64,000 bases of DNA from Thamnidium elegans (GCA_025201345.1 JAIXMG010000014.1:62001-126000), one strand, 5' to 3'. Positions 35,726 to 47,049 are shown, numbered from the stretch's first letter. Numbers and translations: made by a program. Notes: generated from the letters alone by a model not told the origin.

Positions 35726-37246
35726 ATGGACCATGACATAAAAACCGTAGGTTTAATTTTTACTCGAAAGAAAATAGAACGTTCAGGTTTTATTGGACTA
35801 GAAGATTATGCAATGTACTAAAAGTATAATACAGGGATTAATTTTTATAATAATGTATACTTATGTTCTTTTGTTACTAGTAAACGAAATATTCGAATTA
35901 TTCATATTGACCTTTCATTGCCTATTGAAGAACAAGGGGATTTAGACTTGATTGTACACAAGATGACTGATCTTGTTGCAAAAATAGAGCGTGGTGATAC
36001 CGAGGCCAAAGTGTTGTTTGACCGTTTTACTGTAAAATATAAACCATTCTAATTCTACTTTGACCTTTACCATTAACTTGAATATATGTATAGAAATATA
36101 GTAAGACCCACCCGCATGTAATCGTGATTGACGCCTGGCCAAATATTGAAAAAGTACTGGATAGAATGTTGTTATACCATCACACACAAGTGTGTGCCAA
36201 AGACACAATAGGTAAAAAAAAAAAAAAAAAAAAAAAAAAGTTTTTTTTATTTTTTTGGTTGGGGTTGGGAACTGGTTTATATATTGACCTGGTAACTTAG
36301 ATGGGGAACCGTTATTTCACGTACCTAGAAGCATAGCTTTAGATTCTATAAAGGATTGGAATGATAAATTAGATATCAAATTTCCGGTAAGTAAAAAGGA
36401 AGAGAGAGAAAGAGAGAGAGAAAGGGGGGGGGGTTATGTATGCTTGTTTTAATTAAAGCGAGCCTTTTTTATTATAATATATAGACTATGTGTAAACGTA
36501 GAACTGCTTGTTCCTCCACAGAAGCACATCAAATGACATTGATACCATCGCCACAGGGTATGTCACAAATTGAAAAATATATAAATAATGATTCGGTCAT
36601 GTTACAAGAATTTATTCAACATGATGGGGTAATTGTAAAAGTATATGTGGCTGATGGTCGAATAAGTGCTTCTACTCGACCCTCATTTAAGAACCTCGAT
36701 CATAGTGGCGGTAAGATTATTTTATAAAATTATATAGTTTATAACAAACTAAGTAATATTATATAGATGTTGTTCATTTTGATAGCCAAACTTTACCCAA
36801 GAGCTTTGAAACTAGTGTTGCTCTCTCTGATGACCTCGATAAAGTATTCCTTAGATCAGATCCAAATGATATTCATTTACATAAAGAAGCATTGATAGAT
36901 AACGATAAATTACAAAAAATTGCAGACAGTTTACATCGTCAGCTGGTATGTTTTTTTTTTATTATTATTATTATATAAATGGAATATACCACTAATTTAA
37001 GCTTTATATTTCCTTAAAAAGGGTCTGACATTTTTTGGCTTTGATGTTTTATTACAATCTAAAACAAATGCGTATTATGTCGTAGATGTAAACTACTTTC
37101 CAAGTAAGTACTAGTTTTTTTTTTTTTTGTTAGTGGCCTGACTTTAATTCTTTTTCTACCTTTTTTTTTTTTTAGGTTTTAAAGCGGTAGAAAACTTCCA
37201 TTCTATGTTCGTTGATATTTTGGAAAAGAGATTAGGATACAAATAA
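35726..37246 (+). CDS. inositol-tetrakisphosphate 1-kinase (ITPK1) family, ATP-grasp
   Basis: Eight exons (35726..35814, 35881..36031, 36094..36211, 36301..36386, 36485..36710, 36767..36945, 37022..37103, 37176..37246) give 333 residues, close to the family's usual 320-420. Recognisable parts are the N-terminal KTVGLIFTRKK, then THPHVIVIDAWPNIEKVLDR, VPRSIALDS, VMLQEFIQHDGVIVKVYVADG (the VxKVYVxG block), STRPSFKNLD, and the ATP-grasp metal site FFGFDVLLQ with YYVVDVNYFPSFKAVENF. The enzyme phosphorylates inositol phosphates on the 1 or other hydroxyls and is rare in ascomycete yeasts. Substrate preference cannot be read from sequence. The many short introns explain why no single frame covers the gene. 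Confidence 0.9.
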
Positions 37247-38176
37247 ATATTTAAAATAAAAAAAGAGGATTGTACTACTGTTTTTTGGAACCAAATTTTA
37301 GGGAAGTGATTTTTTAGAACGTGTAGTTTTGGTTAATCACTAGTTTAGAATACAACACAATATCAGCTAATGATTTTTGAAAAGTAGCTGCAACGCCAAT
37401 GAATGCCCTTGGTATTTCGATTAAAAAAAAAATAGCGAGTACTAAGTTATGAGGTAATAGTCCAAGAAAGTTAAAGCGAATAAAAAGTATTTATAATTAT
37501 GAGAAACCGAGTTCTTTCAGCACTCTTCTTTATTTGTTCATTGCTTTGTTAGATCAATGTTCTATTGTAACTTTTTTCAATCTCCCATCTAGAAGTTGAA
37601 CACCTTTCAGTTGATTGCAAAGATCGCAACTCATTATAAAAAGAGGAATTTCTTGGCGCACGCTCTATTCACATGCTTAGAAAAAGAAGTGTGGCCGTAA
37701 TACTTTTTACGTACCTTTATAAAGTGTTGAAAAAAAAATAGCATTAACTTTACGATTGACCACATTTGAGCGTTTGTAACAAGTACTCTTATGCAGGGCG
37801 GTCGCTTTAAGCCGTATCCGTTTGCATAGACATAAAAAGAGTAATGATATAAGCTCCTTTCAAAGTTGCACACATAAAAAAAACCCCCTACTGGTATAGA
37901 ATAAATACTTCATAAGTTGATGAGTTAGTTAAGAGCCTATTTGCTCCTGTGGACTATACGCGTCTACAACTTATTTTAACGCATCAAAAATGTCGTTTTA
38001 ACATGTTTCATGCAAGAGATTCAAAAAACACACCACACACTTTCTGTGAACGTGTACCATAAAAAATGTTTTTTTTTTTTACGTTTACAAAAAAAAGTTT
38101 AAATATTTTATTTATAAATTTTTTTGAGTTAGGGTTGTATTATAAAAGAAACTTCCAATAAGTTTTAAGAAAAAAC
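37247..38176. other. intergenic with a dispersed-repeat copy
   Basis: Contains blocks 37659-37733 (like 25627-25700), 37801-37841 (like 21293-21341) and 37962-38040 (like 21463-21515). An open 79-codon minus frame at 37634-37873 lies within the repeat and has no recognised family. No host gene seen. Confidence 0.55.
37659..38040. repeat. dispersed degenerate repeat, longest copy
   Basis: Carries in order the blocks that are found separately at 25627-25700 and at 21293-21515. The best-conserved pieces are CTATTCACA, TTTAAG with GTATCC, GTCTACAACTT and TTTCATGCAAGA. It lies 137 bp past the RPS4 stop. Confidence 0.55.
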
Positions 38177-39250
38177 TTAGTTGGTGGCAGCTCTACGACG
38201 ATCACGCTCTTCAGAGATGGAGAGCTTGATACCCTTACCCTTGGGGAGGGAGACCCAAGGCTTGGAACCTTGACCGATGGTGAAGACGTTGGAGATACGA
38301 GTAGCGAAGACACGATCAAGAGAATCCTTGACGTGGACGATTTCGAAACCACCAATGTGACGTTCACGGTGAACGAGTTGACCAACACGACCAATATTAC
38401 GACCACCAGTGATCATGACAACGTTACCAACTTCGAACTTGACGAAATCAGCAATCTTGTTTTCTTCGAGGTTGAAACGAATGGTATCGTTGACCTTGAT
38501 GAGAGGATCGGGGTAACGAATGGTACGACCATCGTGGGTGGTGATATAAGGGATACCCTTGGCACCAACGAGAACCTTCTTGACCTTACAGAGCTTGTAC
38601 TTGGCCTCTTCATCAGTGATACGGTGGATAGCGAAACGACCCTTGACGTCATAGACAAGACGGAAGTTTTCACCAGTCTTCTCAATAGAGACGACATCCA
38701 TGAAACCAGCGGGGAAAGTGGAATCGGTACGGACCTTACCGTCAACCTTGACCAAACGTTGCATGAGGATAGATTGGACTTCCTTACCGTTAAGAGCATA
38801 CTTCAAACGGTTACGGATGAAGACGATCAAAGGAAGACACTCACGGGTCTTATGGGGACCGGAAGAGGGCTTAGGAGCATAAGCACCTATAAATTGTCAA
38901 AATATATTTAGTTTCTAATGTTACTTTTTTGAAATTGATCACATGTTACTAGAATCTTTTTTTTAAAAAAAATCGCAATTTGCAACTCGAAAAAAAAAAG
39001 TCTAAACGTCCGTGATACTAGAAAACCCGTTATCGAATAGAATATCTTACCTAAAAGTTTGTCAAGCATCCAATGCTTGGGAGCTGCGAGACGCTTCATA
39101 TGTTTCTTAGGACCACGACCCTATTTAAAAAAATCTCTGTTTAGTAAATCAATTCTTTTTAACCATCCATCTATCATAAGCATCCATCCATGTATATACT
39201 AAATGGATTCAACTTGTTTGATATTGCAAATATTATATAGTCCATACCAT
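38177..39250 (-). CDS. RPS4: 40S ribosomal protein S4 (eS4)
   Basis: Coding exons 39250..39248 (ATG only), 39120..39051 and 38886..38177 give 260 residues, the normal eS4 length. The sequence starts [20 protein letters not shown] and includes the S4 RNA-binding region ([20 protein letters not shown]), the KOW-like [16 protein letters not shown], and [20 protein letters not shown] at the C-terminus. The first coding exon holds only the start codon, so the start is fixed by splicing: ATG|GTATGG to AAATAG|GGTCGT. Introns of 127 and 164 bp are longer than the 50-80 bp usual in this window, as is common for 5' introns of fungal ribosomal protein genes. Codon use is strongly AAG/GGT/CGT biased. Confidence 0.97.
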
Positions 39251-40106
39251 TGTGAGATAGTTATGAAAAAGGAGGATTCAATAGCTGATGTCGATTCGAT
39301 TCTTGTTTATTAAAAAGCGTTTTCCGGACGGAGTCTGGAGCTGAGAGTATTCTGTGTGACTTGGGAAAATACCATAATTTTGATTTCACTTGATAGAATA
39401 TCTTGTCAAAAAGGAGAGGAGGGAAATGTGAAAAGGAACGTGAAGGTCTATAAAGTTTAGAAAGTAGTAACTATGGAAATATAGTTTTTTATTTATTCAA
39501 GTTGTATGAAATACTTTTTTTTTTTTTAAAAAAAAAAAAAAGTACGGCTACTACCATTATACGAAACACACACTTCTTAACCCTAGTATTCATCCCCTCC
39601 CCTCGAAGAAGCTTTTTCTTCAAAAAAAAAATGATACCGAGAAAGAAAATATCAATTGAACGAGATAGAGAAAGGGTAATTTATTTTATATTTGGGCTGA
39701 TATAAGACTCGGCCTGGAAGGTGGTATAAAGGTAGGATCTGCGAACAATTCTTTTTTTTCGGATTGTGTAAGGTTACTATGACAACGATAAACAGGGTTT
39801 TTAACCAAGTTTCGTAATAGCCTAGCAACGAATAATTGAGTTTTTTTTTTTGGGGATATCTTTAAAGATGAATGTACGTAGTAAAGATGGCTCTAAAAGA
39901 GTCATTGTGTATCACGGGTCTATAAATACACCCTTCGCCTCTTTGTGATTTCTGATCATAACAACAATTTTTTGTAGTACACCTTGTAAAATTAAAATCC
40001 AGTTATGAATTGTCTCATCTTTTTTTTAGTTCAAAAGAAAGAGCCTTTTTTTTTTTTTCTTTTTTGCTTTGCTTTTTTTTTAAGAGAATGGAATATACAG
40101 ACGGAT
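39251..40106. other. divergent intergenic region upstream of RPS4 and the Smr gene
   Basis: Contains a T13A14 junction at about 39515-39541, an AACCCTA box at about 39579-39585 (TAGGGTT on the RPS4 strand, similar to motifs seen in ribosomal-protein promoters), and T runs. No gene. Confidence 0.5.
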
Positions 40107-41945
40107 ATGGGAAGACTACAAGATAACCAATATACACCTTTACTTTTAGTAAAAGATCAAAATAAAGCAAAGCTTAAAGAAGAAAGAGCGAATAACGAAG
40201 CTAAACTACAGGTTTGTTTTTTTTTTTCGTTGTCCCTCCTCTAAAATTATTTATTTATTTCTGTGTGTGTGCGTGTAGGAAACTTTTTGTCCACCTTTAG
40301 ACCCTTCACTTATTCAAGCTATTTGGAACGATTCATACAATTACGATGCTTCGTTTGAAATATTATCTTCATTGGCAAAAGATACAGAACAAACACTGGA
40401 CCAAGAAGAAGAGCAAGAAGCGATGCAAGCGATGGAACAACTTGAACTAGACGAGTCTACTACAACAAACGAAAGTGAAGATGACAATGTCAATTTTTTA
40501 TTTACTTGCTTTCCTACTTTACCGCTAGATAACTTGGTGGGTGCTTTAAAGGCAACAGATAATGATATTGAAAAAGCAACAGATTTATTATTAAGTCAAG
40601 AGTATTTGCAAGATGTAGAAGATACTGGTGGATTTGTAGTAGACAAGAGTGAAGAAGATAGTTATTATGAAAAAAAGAATACGGATGTAATAAAAAAGAA
40701 ACCAAAAAAGAAATCGAAAAAGAAGGGAACAGTTTGGAGTTCAGGTAAATTACCTAATCCTTCTAGTACTAGTGTAAACAACACCATTGATCATGACGCG
40801 TATGATGAATTGGCAACGGTACCTTTTAATTCATGGCATCAATATGATGCCAGTATTAATAAAATCCAAGGGTACTTTCCTATCGTTCCTAAAATGGTTG
40901 TAGCAACATGCGTACAACAATGTCGAGGTAACATCATTGCATCTGTCAAAATGGTTATGGAAAAGCGACCTACTGAAAAACCAGAACATGAAATGAGTTG
41001 GACTATGGTAAAAGATTTAACCAATGTTAAACAAGAATTAGAAGCAATTATGGTTGATAGATCCATGGATGATATATATCGTGTGTCTGTTGGAGTTATC
41101 ATTCAGTTCGAAGGAGGAAAGGAAAAGACCGTGGATCAAATGGTACAAGCTGGTATTGAACACTTTTTATCGTTTGATATTAGTCAACAAGCATTAGAGG
41201 CTAGATTACGAAAGATGGCAAAGGAATCAGAAGTTATCAGAAAAAAGAAGAAGAAGAATGGAATGCCAGTGATACCCGAATATTTATTAATCAATAATCA
41301 AAATAACTATGTCGACGATGATCCGGAAGAATGTAGAGATATTGCAATGCAACTTATTATGGAAAGAAATGAATTATTTCGTAAGGCTGCTGCTGCTTAT
41401 AGACAAGCAAAGAATAAAGGTCCTGGCGAAGGTGGAATTGCTTTTTATTATTCGGATAATGCAAGACAGATTGATAGTAGAGCAAAAGATTGGAACATGA
41501 GAGCTGCCAGAGCTACTGTACGAAACCACAGGTAAAAAAAAAAAAAAAAAAAGATGAAAAGAGAATAAAAAAGTATTGTAATTAAACGTCATTTTTAGAA
41601 TTCGTCACAATGATGATCATTTATTAGATCTTCACGGTTTAACAGTGGCAGAAGCACAAGTTCTTGTTCAAGAAGGTGTTACACAATGGTGGTCTCGAAG
41701 TCAAATGCAATCTTGTAAGCTGTAGTAAAAATAATAACAAACTCAGTCTCAAGCAATTAACTCTTTTTTAACTAATAGCTCGACGTCAATTTCAACCTTT
41801 AAAGATTATTACGGGTATTGGTAAACATTCAGAAAGTGGTGCCAAATTATTACCTGCTACAATTAAATTGTTAAAAAAAGGAGGGTGGCTTTTCGAAATG
41901 ACCAATCCTGGCTGCATTTATGTCAAAGGCGTAATAAACAAATAA
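40107..41945 (+). CDS. CUE-type, DUF1771 and Smr domain protein (Cue2/N4BP2-like)
   Basis: Four exons (40107..40211, 40279..41531, 41599..41714, 41779..41945) give 546 residues. An N-terminal helical piece precedes a CUE-like ubiquitin-binding segment (FLFTCFPTLPLDNLVGALKA with DNDIEKATDLLL), a lysine-rich linker, a second CUE-like segment (YFPIVPKMVVATCVQQC), a DUF1771 block (NELFRKAAAAYRQAKNKGPG with GIAFYYSDNARQ), and a C-terminal Smr domain (LLDLHGLTVAEAQVLVQEG, IITGIGKHSESGAKLLPA). In yeast Cue2 this set recognises collided ribosomes and its Smr domain cuts the mRNA in no-go decay. The catalytic role here is inferred. The start is the ATG at 40107; an earlier ATG at 40089 is out of frame and soon stops. 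Only 45 bp separate its stop from the next start codon. Confidence 0.83.
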
Positions 41946-41990
41946 TATTTTTTTTTCTTTTTTTCTTTGTCCTTTTTCTTAAAAAAAAAA

Positions 41991-43211
41991 ATGTCTCTAC
42001 TATTAACTAAAAATTGTCATTACGCTATTCTTGTAGCTATTGAAGATGGCCAACACTTTATTGCACAAGAAGATAAAGATGTTTATATTGCTTCACGGCT
42101 TAATTTGAAATTACCGCGACCCGTTGACGACTTAATACCACCTACTACTCTCATTTCAACTAAGCCAACTATACTAACAGATAAACCTCAATGGAGAACA
42201 ACGCTAGTATATTATGTTTCAAGTCAAATATTGCATCGTTTACGAAAGAGACAAGCTCAAGTTACTTTAGAAGTAAATACGTTGGCGGAGAAAGGTGCCA
42301 GAGATATACTGGGCTCTATCGTACTTAAAATGGAAGACGCTAAAATGGTTATTTTAAATGGAAAAAGAGACATTTCTCAAATTCAGCAGTTTGTAGTAGA
42401 TAAAGGTGATTGGTTATCTGTTAATGAAAACAATAGATCTCAAGTAAAAGCTGGTTTATTTATTGCAGAGATGCCACAGAATACGGACGCTGTAGAAAAA
42501 AAGTTCGGAACACCATTACAAAGACCTATTAGAACTGATTATGGTCGTTCTGATGGTGAAGTAGGACTAGAAATTTGTTCTGATGTCAGTGAATTGTTGA
42601 TAAATATGAGTGATAATAGTATATTATTAAATGCAGAAGATGAGGACGATGATGAGTTATTGGACGACAGTGATTATGAACAAGTTCACCATCATGAAGA
42701 AGAACAAGAACAAGAAGAAGAACAAGAAGAGGAGGAACAGACAATAGCTATTGGTAATGGTCTAGATCAATATAGTTTCGAGTTTCGAATTATAGATGCA
42801 AAGTATATATCTTCCATTACAAAAAGTTTTCCAAATATTGTACAAGCTTTCTTTCAATATGAATTTGCGGATAAACAATATCAATGTCCAGCGGAAAATG
42901 ATAAAGACACATGGCTAGCTTTAGAAAATCATCCAGGTATTTCTATTCAAGGTCATTTGGAAGATATTAAAACCTGGATGGAAGAATTGTCCATGATTAC
43001 AGTTTGTTTAATTGGCCAAGATTCAGATGGTAAACAAGAATTGATTGGGTTTTCTGAAGTATATATTAAGGGACGAGATATTGGAGTAGTTCCGTTATCA
43101 ACTTTAATTTATGACTGTGATAAAACATGGCATATTAATTCTTCAAAGCAATTCTCTAAATTACAAGTACAAGTTGGTTTAACAGAAGGTTGGAATGATG
43201 AAGATGAATAA
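41991..43211 (+). CDS. CEP120-like C2-domain protein (DUF3668)
   Basis: A single exon of 406 residues. Residues 8-165 read as a C2-type domain resembling the CEP120 N-terminus: HYAILVAIEDGQHF, LTDKPQWRTTLVYYVSSQIL, GARDILGSIVLKMEDAK and GDWLSVNENNRSQVKAGLFI. A very acidic linker follows (about residues 215-255, EDEDDDELLDDSDYE, then EEQ repeats). A second C2-like domain then starts YSFEFRIIDAKYISSI, with LSMITVCLIGQDSDGKQELIGF and LQVQVGLTEGW. This order matches the DUF3668 region of CEP120, a centriole protein in animals. Mucoralean fungi lack centrioles, so the role is open. It follows the Smr gene after only 45 bp, with a poly-A tract right before the ATG. Confidence 0.65.
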   Translation: MSLLLTKNCHYAILVAIEDGQHFIAQEDKDVYIASRLNLKLPRPVDDLIPPTTLISTKPTILTDKPQWRTTLVYYVSSQILHRLRKRQAQVTLEVNTLAEKGARDILGSIVLKMEDAKMVILNGKRDISQIQQFVVDKGDWLSVNENNRSQVKAGLFIAEMPQNTDAVEKKFGTPLQRPIRTDYGRSDGEVGLEICSDVSELLINMSDNSILLNAEDEDDDELLDDSDYEQVHHHEEEQEQEEEQEEEEQTIAIGNGLDQYSFEFRIIDAKYISSITKSFPNIVQAFFQYEFADKQYQCPAENDKDTWLALENHPGISIQGHLEDIKTWMEELSMITVCLIGQDSDGKQELIGFSEVYIKGRDIGVVPLSTLIYDCDKTWHINSSKQFSKLQVQVGLTEGWNDEDE

Positions 43212-43218
43212 ATATGAA

Positions 43219-43264
43219 TCACGTGAAAAATGTATTTTTTTGCGTGCTTTGAATATATAAAAAA
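43219..43264 (+). promoter_or_regulatory. TCACGTGA site and TATA box upstream of the STE20-like kinase
   Basis: TCACGTGA at 43219-43226 and TATATAAAAAA at about 43254-43264, 143-188 bp before the kinase ATG. A polypyrimidine TCTC tract (about 43318-43358) separates the TATA box from the start codon. Confidence 0.45.
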
Positions 43265-43406
43265 GGGGAAATTAAATAGCCGGGTTGTGTTTTTTTTTCT
43301 TCCAACTTTCCCTTTATTTCTCTCTATCTCTCTCTCTCTCTCTCTTTCTTTCTTTACTTCTTTTCTCTTTTGTACTTTTTTTTTTTTGTATATTATATAT
43401 GCATAA

Positions 43407-46400
43407 ATGCCTCAATCGTTACACAATTCTTTATCTTTTCTAAAGAGCGCAAATCAATCCAGCTCTTCTTTAGAACGTTCGCCTAGCTCTTCTCGTTCGC
43501 GATCAGGAAGTATTCTTCGAGCCATCTCACTCCATCCTTCTTCTACACCAAATCAAACACCCATGACGCCTTTATCTCGAACCAGTACAAATAATTCAAC
43601 GAGATTTAACTTTGAGGAAGCTGAAGCAGGCTTTTCTAGTAACCCAGAAGACTTTGAAATAAAAAATCCAATAGGTACAAATAAAATAATTATAAAAAAG
43701 TTGTCAAATATTAATATCAAAATAGGTTATGGATCGTCAGCAGTTGTTTACAAGGCAATATATAAACCAAGAAATATAAGAGTTGCTATCAAAATGATTG
43801 ATCTTGATTTATTTGAAAGAAATCAAATTGATGAACTCAGGGTAAAGTATAGACACACAAAAAAATTTAGTAAAAAAAAAAACTGATAGAAAAAGAATAA
43901 TAGCGTGAAACAGCTTTAATGGCATTATCTAAACATCCCAACGTATTAAAAGTGTATGGTTCATTTGTTAGTGGGTCTAAATTATATATAGCCACACCGT
44001 ATTTATCAGGAGGTACACCTTTTTTTTATATATATGTGTATATATATATTATTTATTGTGTATGTTTCTCACACACTTACAACTACTATTTAGGTTCGTG
44101 CTTGGATATTATGAAGAATGGATTTAAAGATGGATTTGAAGAAAGTGTGATTGCAACCATATTAAAACAAGCATTAGAAGGATTAATTTACCTTCATAAA
44201 AATAATCATATTCATAGAGATGTAAAAGCTGGTAATCTTTTAATGGATGATCAAGGTACTGTTCTATTAGCTGATTTTGGTGTATCAAGTTCCCTGACTG
44301 AAAATAATGAGGTCCGAAAAACATTTGTGGGCACTGTAAGTCTGTGTGTGTAGTACATACAATTTCCAAAAAGAAAAAAGGTTAACTTTTTTGCTTTTAG
44401 CCTTGTTGGATGGCACCTGAGGTAATGGAACAATCAGGTTATGATTTTAAAGCTGATATATGGAGTTTTGGTATCACTGCTATAGAATTAGCTACTGGTC
44501 ATGCGCCATTTGCTAAACTCTCACCAATGAAGGTAAGAAAAAAATACGCATAAATGTATTATCATATATTTGTTTATATATGTATATGTAACTATTATAA
44601 TATAATATATAGGTTTTGATGATGACTCTTAACCAATCTCCTCCTACTTTAAATAGAGATCAAACAAAATATAAATATACACGTACATTTAAAGAAATGA
44701 TTGACACTTGTCTTTGTAAAGACCCTAGCAAGAGGTAGTTTTTTTTTAAAAAAAATGTATAATACAAATAGGATCTCTTAACATTCTCTTTAGACCTGCT
44801 GCGGAAAAATTACTATTACACCCATTTTTTAAGCAGGCGAAAAAGAAGGATTACCTTATAAAGACAGTACTAGCTTGTGTTCCTTCTTTAGATCAGAGAC
44901 CCCATAAAAAACTCGGTTTTAAACAAGTAACTATAGAAAATACGGATCAATGGGATTTCGACACCGCACCAGATGACGACAAACTTACCACGGCTCCGAT
45001 TCAAAAACAGCATATATCCTTTCTCACAACAAAGAATAATATGACGGATTTACCATCTCCTATATCATCTGAACCTGATGTACCTATTACTAGTACTAAA
45101 AAATCAAGATTTGTAATTGAAGAAACAAACGATATAACGGTATCATCACAACGTTCATTATCTCCAAATAACCTTTCTTCTTCTCCAAATAATAACAATT
45201 CAATATTATCCGCTGATTCTTCTTCTAATACTTGGCAAAGTTCAATGGGTTTAGGTTTAGGTATTTCTTCTTCTTCTTCTCCTACAATTGCAGCTACTTT
45301 ACAAGATAATAATAATCCAGTTAAAAAGGGAAGGTTTAGTCTAAATCAACAATCTACTCTTCCTCCTGCTATTCGGACATCTAATATGCCAGCTGTTGTT
45401 GATTCTCCACAATTAGAAGCTATTCCCATGTCTCGTATAACAAGTAATGATAGTATGCGAGGTAAATATAAGCTATATTATATAAATAAAAAAATAACTC
45501 ATTTATTTATATGTAGATCGTAAATCAAGATTTGAAGTACAACATTTATCAACGCCAATCGATACTGCTCCTCCACCTGCACCTATGTCAAACTCAAGTC
45601 ATGAAATTCACCAACCTTTATTTCAACATCGACGTTCACTTTCTCGTGATTCGGTAGGAAAAGTAAGCAGATTCTCCATTGAAAAAGACGACGGACAAGA
45701 TTTAGTACATCCATTTGAAACAACTCGTTCTGCTTCTCCCGAATATCGTAAAAAAGGAAGATTCGAATTGACGGGTGGTATGACAACTGCTGAAAGATTA
45801 GAATCACCGCAGACAACTTTAAATAGTACTTCAAACCAAGCTTCCATTGCTGCAAGTATGGCTTCTTCTTCTAGATCAATGCACCAAAGGTCATTATCGT
45901 CATCTGATCAACAACAACAACAAACTTTAGTTTATCATCATATGGAAACTCTTTTAAAACAAACTGAAACTCAAAAGAATATGTTGCAAGATTTAATGTA
46001 TAGTTTAAATACTTTATCAAATGGCGGGCTACCTCATAATATACCAAGAAATTCAATTGATATTCGAAAAATGTCAAATTCTTCTTCTGAGTATGCGAAT
46101 ACATCGATACAGTTCGCAGATCCAAAGTAATGTACTATTAAAAAACTTTTTTTCGTGTTATTAATTGATTACTTTTTTTTTTTTAGGCCTACTACTATTC
46201 AAAACAAGATTACTTCTACTATGGATCATTTGCAACAGCTACTAACTACTTCGAGTCGAGATAAAGAACGATTATTAAAAGAAAACGAAGCGCTAAAAAA
46301 AGAAATTGAGCGTTTACGAAAGCTACAGTTATCACCCAGCATTTTAAAACCTTCTACAGCATCTGTATCTTTTCATATCGCTGATTCTATGCCAACGCAT

Positions 46401-46412
46401 GATCCGTTATAA
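43407..46412 (+). CDS. STE20-family protein kinase, OSR1/SPAK (FRAY)-like, with RF-x-[VIL] motif tail
   Basis: Eight exons (43407..43841, 43904..44012, 44094..44335, 44401..44532, 44613..44734, 44794..45461, 45517..46126, 46187..46412) give 847 residues. After a Ser-rich N-terminus the kinase domain runs from about residue 100 to 380: [12 protein letters not shown] (Gly loop), VAIKMIDLD (Lys), [12 protein letters not shown] (HRD), [10 protein letters not shown] (DFG), [15 protein letters not shown] (activation loop and APE). This GCK-type set is nearest to OSR1/SPAK. The C-terminal 460 residues are low-complexity with five RFxV/I/L motifs, then a coiled coil near the end ([20 protein letters not shown]). 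I see no CCT domain. All catalytic residues are present, so it should be active; pathway is inferred only. Confidence 0.87.
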
Positions 46413-46962
46413 TACCTTTTTTTCTAATAACTCGTATTTTTTTTTTTTTTTGTACCATAGTAATAAAAACAAATGTGTATTTTTAGATGTATACTTCTTG
46501 TTTTCTTGAATGTTTTCCAAAAAAAAGAACGATCTGGGATATCTAGCGTACAAAAAAAAAAGAAGCTTTTATGAGTCAAGATTATTCCAAGATAAAAAAA
46601 AATGTATACTAAAAAAAAAAGCTAAACGTGTTCTACTATCGCATTTGAATCATATCCTTATATAATGAGGCATTCTTTTCCCATGACTACAGTAACAGAA
46701 ACAAATCATCATGAGTTCCTTTGTAATATCTTTCATTTTTTAAAGTAGTGGCTGTACTACAACCATCGAAAAAAGCTTAAAACAGTCTAGTTTAAAATTA
46801 CCCCTGAAAAAAAATCTCACCTAACGCAAGAACTAGAGAGTAAAAAAACTTCAGCGTAAAAGGAAACTTGTGTGAATCAGGTTAGGACAACAAGTATGCC
46901 GTTATTATATTGTTTCTTCAAACCAATTACAGCCCAATATAACTGACCAATCAGAATTGCTT
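46413..46962. other. intergenic, kinase 3' flank
   Basis: T and A runs, AATAAAAAC polyadenylation-like signal near 46461. CCAAT boxes at about 46934 and 46948 belong to the tRNA-Pro upstream region. No gene. Confidence 0.5.
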
Positions 46963-46996
46963 ATTCACGTGATATACACGTGTATATCACGTGAAT
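46963..46996. promoter_or_regulatory. perfect 34-bp palindrome with three CACGTG cores, upstream of tRNA-Pro
   Basis: Each 17-base half, ATTCACGTGATATACAC and its complement, matches exactly. The palindrome contains TCACGTGA twice and ACACGTGT at its centre. It ends 53 bp before the tRNA-Pro gene. CACGTG is the core bound by bHLH factors such as Cbf1/Pho4/USF; a cruciform is also possible. Confidence 0.75.
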
Positions 46997-47049
46997 GTTT
47001 AATGCTATAGTCTAATATAATAATTTACAAATTTAAATCAACAAGCAAC

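Noticed and set aside
38270..38911. 213-codon open frame on the plus strand
   Set aside because: Antisense to RPS4; the repetitive T/N/D/E content mirrors the RPS4 codons.
39121..39247. Possible snoRNA inside the long RPS4 introns
   Set aside because: No convincing box C/D pair or H/ACA structure could be found in either RPS4 intron.
43219..43226. TCACGTGA before the kinase as a third member of the tRNA module
   Set aside because: No tRNA follows; a TATA box and a kinase gene do, so it is read as an ordinary Pol II promoter site.
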